Source: Suillus spraguei (lineage: Eukaryota > Basidiomycota > Agaricomycetes > Boletales > Suillaceae). Taken from it: a DNA stretch of 26,446 nucleotides. The stretch is taken from NCBI GenBank assembly GCA_016800925.1, contig JABCPU010000792.1, forward strand, positions 1 to 26,446, in the 5' to 3' direction. Position 1 is the first letter of the stretch. Each line of letters opens with the position of its first letter. The notes under the pieces are model-generated. The model was given only the letters and a program-made list of their open reading frames with translations, did not search any database and was not told where the DNA came from. Position numbers and translations under genes: made by a program. Of the stretch, positions 18,301 through 26,446 are shown piece by piece.

Positions 18301-19415
18301 GGAAATACGTTGAGGGTTGCGCCCTTTGCCAGCAAATGAAAGCGGATACTCATCCTGTTCGACCCCCGCTCACGCCTATTCCCTCGTCAGCCGTTCGCCC
18401 GTTCTCCCAGGTCTCCGTTGATCTCATCACTGACCTCCCCGTCTCTGGAGGCTTTGACAGTATCATGGTCGTGGTAGACCATGGCCTTACGAAGGGGGTA
18501 ATTATTATCCCTTGTTTGAAAACCATCACTTCAGAAGGTGTGGCCAAGCTATTTTTAAAACATGTTTACCGATGATTTGGACTCCATGACAAAGTCATCT
18601 CGGATCGAGGACCGCAATTCCTATCTTGCTTCTCAAAGGAACTTGCCCAACTTCTCGACTACGTCATCGCTCCATCCACGGCTTACCATCCACAAACCGA
18701 TGGCCAAACTGAGAGGCTAAATCAAGAACTCGAAACATACCTCCGCATCTACTGCCGAAACCACCCCGAAGATTGGGTAGAACACCTACCAATCGCCGAA
18801 TTCGTCCATAACCACCGAAAACACGATGCAAGGAACGCATCACCCTTCTATTTGATGATGGGATACGAACCACGTGCCATTCCCCACCTTATTCCCGATT
18901 CATCAGTCCCCGCAGCAGAAGACCGAGTACGATCTCTGCAGAAGATAAGAGAAGAAGCAATCGCCTGCCACAACATTGCAATGCAAACAATGGCTGAACG
19001 ATCCCGAGGAGATAAGTACATTCCATGGAAGATCGGAGATAAGGTTTGGCTATCTGCCGCTAATCTTAGACTCAAACTTCCATCAAGGAAACTTGCGCCA
19101 AAGCGATATGGACCTTTCCCGATCATCGATGTCTTATCCCCCATCACGTTCACACTCAAACTTCCTCCACAATGGAAGATCCATCCCACGTTCCACGCTT
19201 CTGTCCTATCATCCTATAGCGAAACGGATGTGCACGGTCCGAACTTCCCCGAACCACCACCTGACATCATCGAAGAAGAAGAAGAATATGAAATAGAAGC
19301 AATCCTTTCTCACAAAGGAACCGGCACTCGCCGACGTTATCTTGTCTCCTGGAAAGGATATTCATCGGGAGATAACGAATGGCTCTCAGAAAAGAACTTG
19401 AAGAACTCCGCCTGA
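15339..19415 (+). pseudogene. pol: Pol polyprotein with chromodomain, one premature stop
   Basis: Numbering is from the TTG codon at 15345. The protease has DSGA at 51-54 and a closing ILLGIPW. The reverse transcriptase core lies around 440-620 with YMDD at 595-598. RNase H follows with D744, E786 and D813. The integrase zinc region has H957, H962, C992 and C995. The integrase core has D1026, D1087 and E1123, the D-x35-E spacing of the family. A GPY/F-like segment follows, then a chromodomain at about 1313-1356 (YLVSWKGY, ending [13 protein letters not shown]). The frame runs open to 19415 except for TGA at 18573-18575 (codon 1077), between the first two integrase catalytic Asp residues. Copy A has CGA there. 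Without readthrough the product would lack a working integrase and chromodomain. Full length would be about 1,356 residues. Confidence 0.93.
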
Positions 19416-19506
19416 ATTTTGAATGCTTATAAGAAGCAACACGCCCTTTGATCATCCTTCAGTCAAATCAACTCGCGTTAAGCATCTGATTAACTACTAT
19501 CTCGAA

Positions 19507-20976
19507 ATGTCTTTCCCCACTGCTTACATCACACCTGTCGCCGCTGCCACCAATGACTCTGACTCTGAAGCTGAACAATATGGAACTCTCACTACAGAAA
19601 TCGACAATACCTCTTACATCGAAGCCGCCATCCTCTGTGAGGGACATGCCCTCGAAATCGACAGAATCCTCACCGAAAGAGGTGCCTTCCCCGCCCTACT
19701 CCTTGTTAACATCATCCGCACAGCAGCCCTCATCGAAGCCACCGCTAAAGAGACTACAGAAATTACACTCCGTCACCATTTCATTCATCTTCAAAAACGC
19801 ATTCGTGCTTACACTATGCTGTTGCTTCCCGATTCCTTTAAGAATGATGTTGAAGAAGCTATTCACATCATTGCCGAGCGTCAAGCAGGCGTTGCTCGAC
19901 CTCCCTCTCCACAAAGAGATACGCCACTTCCTATTCCAGCACCCACCTCTTCGCGTATCTATTCTAGTCTTGATGCCTTTGCTGGCCTATATACTGCTGT
20001 GCAAGAAATTGGACAACTCACCAATACGGTTGTCGACACCATCCAGCAATCAGTCGCTGAAACCAGAGCGGCCAGAAACCTAGTAGAAGAAGCCATCACT
20101 GATTTACAATAAACACAAGCTGATCTTGCATCTCCCCGAACTCCATCCCCCATCGAACAGCCAATCCCACCACCTCCCGCAACGACTTCACTTGATTGCC
20201 CTGATTGGCTGTACGAACCTTGCACAAAGGAACAGTGTGAGGCCGCTAAGCTACTAGGTATTCCAGCCACTGAGCTGGTAACACTCGGCCCCCGACTTCG
20301 CGACCTTCATATACATCCCCCAATGTCTATCCCATCATCATTCGGTCCAATGGACCCTGTCTCGCCGGTCTTAGTAAAAGATCTTGGCATAACTTCCTCG
20401 TCCTCCTCTGACGAACTTCTTGCAGCTGCTGAACGAGCAGTTACCCCGGACCTCCCCATGTCAGCATACACGTTGTCCCCCGCTCAACAGGCGCAACTCA
20501 AGCGAGCTAACACCCTTGCCTTAAAACGTATGAAGAAGAATAAGGGAAAGAAGCGCGCCAGATCCACTAGCCCCACGCCTATCATTTCTCCGTCTCCCTT
20601 GCGCAAAGTCCATTCTAACCCCGACGAGAATATGAAATGCCGCGTCTGTGGATTGCTAGGACATCGTCAGAAGAATTGTGCGGAATATCAGTGCAAGGTT
20701 TGCAGATATTGGTCGCCTACTCACCTATCCATTTATTGTCCCAAACGAGTCGGACCTCCCCCCTTCGAGTTAACATGGAAGGACGAAGGATTTTATGACG
20801 CACTTCGTACTTGGGAGAAACAACTTGATGATGAACGTATTCAAGCAGAAAAAAGACGGGACTCTAAACGACGCGCTGGTCTTGAGGAAGCTAAATATAT
20901 GAGGGGTGGGTCCGTTGCTGATGAAGACTACGAATGGAGTGACGATCCTGTTTACTATGCAAACCAAAGTGATTGA
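19507..20976 (+). pseudogene. ORF3: accessory protein with two CCHC-like knuckles, one premature stop
   Basis: This frame starts with ATG 91 nt after the pol stop and would give 489 residues, but TAA at 20110-20112 (codon 202) interrupts it. Copy A has CAA at this place. The N-terminal part (about 30-130) is mostly helical, a Pro/Ser-rich middle follows, then a basic KKNKGKKRARS stretch. Two knuckles follow: C378, C381, H386, C391 (CX2CX4HX4C) and C396, C399, H406, C411 (CX2CX6HX4C). The tail is charged and probably helical (ERIQAEKRRDSKRR), with an acidic end. No signal peptide or membrane segment is visible, so it is not an envelope protein. Nucleic-acid binding is likely from the knuckles; its role is unknown. 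An internal ATG at 20323 could start a 217-residue product containing both knuckles. Confidence 0.75.
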
Positions 20977-20999
20977 AAGTCGGTGACTTTCACTGTAAT

Positions 21000-21006
21000 A
21001 CGGGGG
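21000..21006 (+). promoter_or_regulatory. Polypurine tract of copy B
   Basis: ACGGGGG followed by TAA directly precedes the TGTTAC of the 3' LTR. The matching site in copy A is longer (AAAAAGGGGG). Confidence 0.7.
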
Positions 21007-21009
21007 TAA

Positions 21010-21096
21010 TGTTACAGTTGTACGTGCCCCTATTCATTTTCCCCTTTGTTCCTTTACTTGTATATCTTGTTACGTGACTCTGACTCATATGCTTAA
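21010..21096 (+). repeat. Truncated 3' LTR of copy B
   Basis: It matches 13836-13922 almost base for base up to CATATGCTTAA and then stops. The TATA box, self-primer and polyadenylation part are missing. The next bases match the left flank of the element (13738-13835), not its LTR. Confidence 0.88.
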
Positions 21097-21098
21097 TG

Positions 21099-22515
21099 TT
21101 CCATGGCAAGTCTTATTACATGTCGCCTTGTGCCACAGCACCTTGCGCTATGTTTACATATGGTGGTTACTGTACTTGAGCGCTACTGATCTCACCTAGA
21201 GCATTCTGAATACATATGATTTAAGATATAAGCACCGCACACAATACGATACCTGATTTTACCTCATTGCATGTACTATAGGTCAGGATTATTGTCTAGC
21301 TCTGGGTTTACCCAGTAGTGGACTTAGTCTTTAAAGTTCATTACCGCTCGTTAATCAATCTCACTTTTTCACCGTTACCGCTGGACTCTAGATTGCTATT
21401 TTGACTGAACTTCTCACGCACCGCTACTTCACCGCTGAAAGTACCGTGGCCTTCTTGACTGTTTCTTTGCACTGCTTGCAACTTTAACCACTGATATCGT
21501 CGCTCATCACTGCTCACTTGACACTACTGTTCCTGACTTTGTTTCAATGACGCTAGTACTGCTACTTACCACACTAGTTCTGGCAGCATCACCACTGACC
21601 GCAGCAACTTACTGCTGACTACGATGCTACATTTGCACATTGGTTTGACTCGAACTTGACCATACTAACAGGCATTCCCCTTTAGGGTCGAACACTCTTG
21701 TTTTGCAAGTGAAACAGACTAGATGGAGCACAAGACCACACATACTAACTTAGGAGGTAGTTTATCTACAGCCCAGGTTAGGTTGTATCTTTACACCAAT
21801 GTAAAGATACAAGCTAGCATAAGCTGTAGTGACCTACCACCTAAGCTAGTACACGAGTCTCATGCTCTGCCTATGCTTCTTCACATGTAAGCATAAATGT
21901 TCAACCCTACGGGGAATGCCTAGTGAGTGTAGTTGAGTTAGTGCCTAGTCCAAAGTACAAAAAGATTGCTGCAGTCAGCACAATGGCCACTGGCAGTAGT
22001 GTAACTAGTCATGGTGGTAGTGATAAGAGCAGTGGTACCAGCAAGTAGCAGTAGTTGAGCACTGGGTCAATAGCAGTAGCAAAATGATCAATAGAACCTT
22101 TCTAAGTATAAACAGTCTGTGGAAAGATCACTGGTAGCAGTCCAGCTCAAGCATGAAGAGAAAAACAGTAAAGTCAACAGCAGTACTTTCAGTGCTCAAG
22201 TAGTGGTCAGTCAAATGTCAAGTTAAGGAGAGGTAAATTGTGCAGCAGTAGCAGTCAAATGAGCAGTATCAGTAATTGAGTGGTAGCAATAAACAAGAGA
22301 CTACTTCTACTACTGGGTGAATCCAGAGCTAGACAGTAAGTCTGGGGGTGACCAAGAGGTAGGTACCAGGAGGTAAAGAATGTGTGCAAGTGGTCAAGAC
22401 TTTTTATCCTACATCATATGTAGCCAGAATACTTTGGCAAAATCAGTAGTGAGTGTAAGTGACTCTACTGTCAGTATGTAATAATATTGCATGGCACTGC
22501 AGCATAATAATTCCT
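21099..22515. repeat. Large imperfect palindrome (foldback-like inverted repeat)
   Basis: The left arm is about 21099-21795 and the right arm about 21800-22515. The centre is a perfect 13-bp hairpin, TTGTATCTTTACA (21783-21795) and its complement (21800-21812), around a CCAA loop. Further out the arms stay collinear but diverged. Paired blocks include AGGCATTCCCC with GGGGAATGCCT, CTAGCTCTGG with CCAGAGCTAG, and CATATGATTTAAG with its diverged partner near 22415. The left arm is the closer relative of 1-463. Short CAGTAG/AGCAGT-rich runs fill the right arm. No transposase is encoded inside. It may be a foldback element or two head-to-head repeat copies. Confidence 0.72.
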
Positions 22516-22739
22516 GCTGTGGGATCAGTAACAGTATACTATGCACCAAATAGAGCTAGATGGATAAGGCAAGGACATGGGTGGAAATTAGCTTGTAGAA
22601 TGTAGACCAGTGGGTCGGTATGTGTGAGTTGTCCAGTATTATAACACACTCTACTGACTCATTGTATGAGCTAGTTGGTCTAAACCTGAGAACCACCACC
22701 TTACAGACTCATTACTCAGTCTCATTGAGGAGAGTAACA

Positions 22740-23830
22740 CCTATTGCAAGGCATTTGGATTCATGCTGCTTGGTAGTGGCAAGGTTCCTTTGACTGGAGA
22801 CTGGCCTGTGAATCTTTACCAGCAATTGGCTACAGCCCTTTTTCTCAATTACGAGGACTCACCATGGAAGGATGTAGACCTCAATGACCTTGCAGAAACT
22901 GTCAAGAACCACATGATGAAGTATGTGTTTCACTTCAATCTAATCTTGTATCAAAAGCTTAAAATCATATACAGTGGACTATGCAAGGCATTCATAAAGC
23001 ACCGTGATTCAATGTCACAGACTGGTTAGGGCTTGATTGATGCTGATTATGAGGATGAGATAATCTTTGGCAGTGAGATTTTTAATGCATGGAGTATGAT
23101 TCAATGAGTGTCTGTGATGTGGGCTAACACCTTTTTCTTATACAGACTAAGTCAAGAAAAGGTTTTTGTGGTATAAATGGATGAATGCCTTGTATCACAA
23201 GAGTCCTGCTGTGGACTGCTCCACTGTGTCTAACAGTGCATCTCAGCTTGATCTAACCATTCTCGACTGCTCTCAGGTGTGTAGTATGTTATTATGCCTT
23301 CAAGTACACTTGAGATAATATTTCAATGTTCCAGACCATAGGTAATAATGATGAGATACCAATTAAGTGGCCTCACTCACCAACTCCTGAGTATACCAAA
23401 GATGATGATAAATCAAGCACCATCTTCATCCTCTCTCATCCCCCTCCAATAAGCCTATGACACCTATTCCACAAATTAAGTCTGAGCCATCTTCTGTCTG
23501 TCATGCAAGTGACCAGAAGCAAAAGTCAATGCACAGCATATCAAGGAACTTACTACTTCCTTGGTGAGTCAAGGGTGAAAGTTGCTTGAGTGTGGGAGTG
23601 AGAGCATCTCTGCAGAGCCAGGCAAAGGAAGATTGCAAAAAGGCTGAATTTGATTCTCACTCTGAATGACAGCATGCACATGAGCTCACAATGCTTGAAT
23701 GGCAAATTGAGCTTGAGCATCTGCGAGCTCAACTTAACTTTGCTGGTCCCTTGCATTAGAGTGGCCCTCCACATCCTGGACCATCTATTTCATGGGCTAT
23801 TGATCCATCTCTTAAATAGCTTATCTTCTA
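22740..23830 (+). pseudogene. Decayed multi-exon gene of unknown function (coiled-coil C terminus)
   Basis: Clear coding text appears in pieces. 22763-23026 encodes GKVPLTGDWPVNLYQQLATAL and then KAFIKHRDSMSQTG, followed by TAG where the text carries on as GLIDADYEDEI. 23163-23276 encodes WYKWMNALYHKSPAVD and SNSASQLDLTIL. Intron 23277-23334 joins it to PIKWPHSPTPEYTKDDD. Near 23670-23760 lies EHLRAQLNFAG, a likely coiled coil. Stops also occur as GAATGACAG near 23664 and CATTAGAGT near 23756. It reads like a lineage-specific, repeated basidiomycete protein family; some such proteins accompany Harbinger elements, but that link is only a guess here. A GT-AG segment at 22921-22957 may be another intron but does not keep frame. 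Confidence 0.55.
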
Positions 23831-24363
23831 CTTGCATCTCTACAATCCTCTTCTTTTGAGTTCCACTTCTTTCTATGTATGACTACTAATTGATATCCAG
23901 CCATTCGAGTAATTCCTCTTTCAGAGTCTCCCATTTAATCTTTGCTTCCAACAGCAGAACTTCACCACTTTTCATCCCATACCCTTTCAATATCAGCTGC
24001 TCTTTCCCTTTGCTTTTCTTGGCCACTCTCATTCTAGTTCTCAGTGATCCTTGACATACTTGACTCCACTTCTGAAAAATCGATCATTTGTATGTTGCCC
24101 TTATCCTCATGTTGAATTGTGAAGCTATGCACACCTATAATTCCCACAATACAGACTTAGTAAAGCGGCCCTATGTAACGTGTAGCGCCGCTTAATTAAG
24201 CATCGTATGTGCTTGTATGGAGCACCGCCGGTGCACACCAGCGGTTTTACCTTGCAAGCACTACCAACACCTACGGCTATATTGGGGCATGTTTGTCGCA
24301 CACCCGTTTTGGGTAATACCCTTTGTTCGTTACTTCTCACGACCTCCAAACAGAGGCTGCTCA
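23831..24363. other. Intergenic stretch, pyrimidine-rich, nothing recognised
   Basis: The plus strand is rich in C and T (for example 23930-24050). Overlapping short open frames around 24207-24450 have no shared motif and run into the tandem repeat and the KDZ start. No gene is supported. Confidence 0.5.
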
Positions 24364-24451
24364 CTGTCTACCACGCTCCACCTCACATCAAGCCTACGAA
24401 AGCCTGTCTACCACGCTCCACCTCACATCAAGCCCACGAAATCCTGTCTAC
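24364..24451 (+). repeat. 40-bp tandem repeat, 2.2 copies, just before the KDZ start codon
   Basis: The unit starts CTGTCTACCACGCTCCACCT. The copies begin at 24364, 24404 and (partial) 24444. The first two differ only near their 3' ends. The last partial unit ends four bases before the ATG at 24455. Confidence 0.88.
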
Positions 24452-24454
24452 GGC

Positions 24455-26446
24455 ATGACTCGCGGCGCCGTAGGAGGAGTCTCTAGAAAGTGTGTGGTCC
24501 AAGTTGGAGGCAAAAAGACAACTTTGCGCGCAGGAGGTATCCGACGACGAGAACAGGATGCTCGTGAGCTCCGGTCAGCACTTTTAAAAAAGTGAGTTTG
24601 ACGTATGTTCCTATTCAATTTGTGTTGACAGAATTGCAGAGATCCCTCTACGAGAACGAGAACGCCTCCTGCAATCTGAACTAGCTTCTCAAGCTATTGC
24701 GAGCAATGATGCTGACTTCAGAATGGATCTCGATGCTGTCCTTCCTCCTCCTGGGGAAGAAGCCCATGCTCTCAGCCATGCAGGAGAAGAGATGTCGCTG
24801 TACCAGGAGCTTGACCAGCTCACGAATGACCACAGAAAGTAAGTTGTTACATCGATATTTGGTGTGAAGCTATCATGACAGATGGTCTTTGTGTAGATGC
24901 TCTGACTTGCGAGACCGAAGTCAGCATATTCATGACGAAGTTTACTCATGGTTAGACCAATATGATGCATTGTCGGAAGCCCTTCTAGCCTACCTTCATG
25001 ATGATCTACAGCCACCGTCTATGATCCTAACGAACCAGATACATTCTCTATCGAGGTTGTCGACATTTTCTGTGAGTGTATTTGTCCACGACGATCTAGC
25101 TTTGTCTCACATAACTGTATAGCTCGTGAAGTTCGTACTTTCAAACACGAGTCACCCCATCTCAATGTCACCTTGATGCACTATGGTTGCATTGGCTGTG
25201 CTGCCATACGTCCAAGCATCGCGATTACCATCCGAACACTGGCTGTGTACCAGCAAACACACCGTGTGTGTCTGCGCCTCAGTATCCACGCTGAGGCCAA
25301 AAATATGTCATCTACATAACGTGAGTCACTGCTTCCTACATTACTATATATTCATTTGTAATTCAGGTTTCTTATCACCGCTATCTGGCAACCCAATACC
25401 GCATCGCATATGATGTCTATCTCGAGGTATTACAGCGCTTGACATGAAGATTAATACCACCTTGGACACGATGCTCCACACTGGCGCATGCGCAACTCTT
25501 GCCCCGCCTGTCAATACCAGCTCCAAGATGAACCTGCGTTGAAATTTTCCGTCCTTTGTTCTTTTGATGGTAATAATTCTGCGAAGCTCGTTGATCCGTT
25601 ATTCACAGAGGCAACGAACGCCCTGATCCACGATCTGGTCTCAGTTCCATATGGCTCACGGAGGAATATGTTGATGGCTTCAAAGATGAAGTCCAGAGTG
25701 CCCGTACACGTCAAGCCAAGGACAATAACCGGCAACATATCCAGGACCCCGATGACCCATGGGTAGATGAACTTGACTCAACTGATGCAGAACCGAGTAG
25801 CGTCTGTGTTGACCGCTGGCGTAATGCGGCGCCAGAGTCGCGTAAGAAAATGTTCGCGATTTTTAAGAAGTCCAGCATATTCATCACCGTTTGTCGGCAT
25901 GGATTTCTGCTTACCATCTGTGATATGGTACGAAGTGGAGAACTGTTAGCCAATGTTTCTCTCACTCGCACCGGCCTGCTACTGACCTCCTGTACTAGTA
26001 TGAAGTACCCTATTGCCAGCTTAAAGAAGCTAATGGATGTCTTGGGGCCGAATATTCTTTACGTTACGACATTAAGTGCGCATTTGAGAAAATCATCCTT
26101 CGAAGCTCCTTAGCCGATGATGTCAAGCGGTTGAATATTCAAGGTGTTGTTCCTGCATTTCACGGACACGCACACAACCGACTATGTCAAGTACAACACA
26201 TTCAAAGTACATGGTAGGCGCTGGAAAGGAGGATTTTGAGACATGCGAGCGCGTGTTTTCAGAATCTAATGCCTAGCTGCACAGACACGCAATGCCACGG
26301 AGTTCCACCGCCACCAGGCACTAGATGAACACTTTTGATTTGCTGATATGGATAAGTATGCTGGGTTATGTACGTATTATGACTTCACCCGTACATGAAT
26401 CTGACTATTTATTTAGCAAATTTCATTCATCAGGAATTATGTTCAA
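24455..26446 (+). pseudogene. KDZ transposase gene, frameshifted, continues past the window
   Basis: Introns are seen at 24592-24631, 24839-24896 (or ending 24881, same frame), 25321-25366 and 25945-25998 (CTGAC branch site). Another probably starts near 26368. The first exons are open and read LRERERLLQSELASQAIAS and PPPGEEAHALSHAGEE. Then come IEVVDIFCECICPRR and LMHYGCIGCAAIRPS of the CxC-type cysteine region. The KDZ core follows: NSCPACQYQLQDEPALKFS, SFDGNNSAKLVDP, DRWRNAAPESRKKMFAIF, ITVCRHGFLLTICDMVRSGE, IKCAFEKI, VVPAFHGHAHNRLCQV and EDFETCERVFSESNA. KDZ transposases (Kyakuja-Dileera-Zisupton) are DDE-type and abundant in Agaricomycetes. Frame changes are needed near 25020, 25302 (one extra A in an A5 run), 25440, 25463, 25650, 26063, 26200 and 26268, mostly single missing bases. 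The C terminus is outside the window. Confidence 0.87.

Larger units (their letters stand above)
13836..21096 (+). mobile_element. Ty3/gypsy chromovirus copy B (nearly intact, 3' LTR truncated)
   Basis: Order: LTR, self-primer site, gag, pol in -1 frame, ORF3, polypurine tract, and the first 87 bp of the 3' LTR. The internal region of 6.7 kb has no frameshift that I could find in gag, pol or ORF3 and only two premature stops. Both are single C-to-T differences from copy A. The 3' LTR breaks off after CATATGCTTAA, about 390 bp short. The presence of a chromodomain places the element among the chromoviruses, whose integrases tend to target particular chromatin; the target here is not known. Confidence 0.95.

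Noticed and set aside
19507..20976. ORF3 as an envelope gene
   Set aside because: Position fits, but there is no signal peptide, no hydrophobic membrane segment and no glycoprotein-like cysteine pattern; the zinc knuckles point elsewhere.
21983..22050. Short Ser/Gly-rich frame starting ATGGCCACTGGC in the right palindrome arm
   Set aside because: It ends after 21 codons and is not matched in the left arm, so it looks like low-complexity AGT/GGT sequence.
24207..24486. Two overlapping plus-strand open frames of 83-89 codons before the KDZ gene
   Set aside because: They are created by the 40-bp tandem repeat being open in several frames; only the frame beginning at 24455 continues through splice sites into KDZ motifs.
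1..26446. CRISPR arrays, tRNA or rRNA genes
   Set aside because: No regularly spaced repeats with unique spacers, no tRNA cloverleaf core motifs and no rRNA blocks were seen; the sequence is eukaryotic nuclear in character.

Overview
The window looks like transposon-rich DNA from a mushroom-forming basidiomycete (Agaricomycetes). The evidence is the short GT-AG introns of roughly 40-58 nt with CTNAY-type branch points, a KDZ transposase gene of the type common in these fungi, PIF/Harbinger transposases, and two copies of one Ty3/gypsy chromovirus family. No bacterial, organellar, tRNA or rRNA feature was seen. Species cannot be fixed from the sequence.

Layout: 1-463 is one arm of a dispersed inverted-repeat family. 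464-824 is a two-exon scrap of a fungal transcription-factor-like gene. 825-8118 is chromovirus copy A: both LTRs are present, but gag, pol and a third ORF are shredded by small deletions. 8119-8567 is a Harbinger transposase fragment on the minus strand, cut off by the 3' LTR of copy A. 9093-10992 is the only apparently intact non-transposon gene, a five-exon model with a Zn2Cys6-like cysteine cluster. About 10993-12800 is mostly featureless. 12800-13612 is a second Harbinger transposase (plus strand) with four in-frame stops. 13836-21096 is chromovirus copy B, nearly intact but with a truncated 3' LTR. 21099 to about 22515 is a 1.4 kb imperfect palindrome made of two arms of the same repeat family that opens the window. 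About 22740-23830 is a decayed multi-exon gene of unknown function. 24455 to the window end is a decayed KDZ transposase gene that runs off the edge.

The chromovirus is the most informative system. Gag and Pol are in different frames, with Pol in -1 relative to Gag across a T5 run before the gag stop. Pol has protease, RT, RNase H, integrase and a C-terminal chromodomain. A separate third ORF lies after pol, in the place an env gene would occupy, and encodes a protein with two CCHC-like knuckles. The element has no evident tRNA primer site. Instead the 11 nt next to the 5' LTR are exactly complementary to 11 nt placed 34 nt after the LTR TATA box, as expected for Tf1-type self-priming. Copy B carries only two disabling changes, both C-to-T relative to copy A (one in pol, one in ORF3). 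Copy A is broken mainly by one- and two-base deletions.

All reading was done by eye. Exon models, comparisons between copies and family assignments rest on motifs and on internal alignment within the window, not on database searches.
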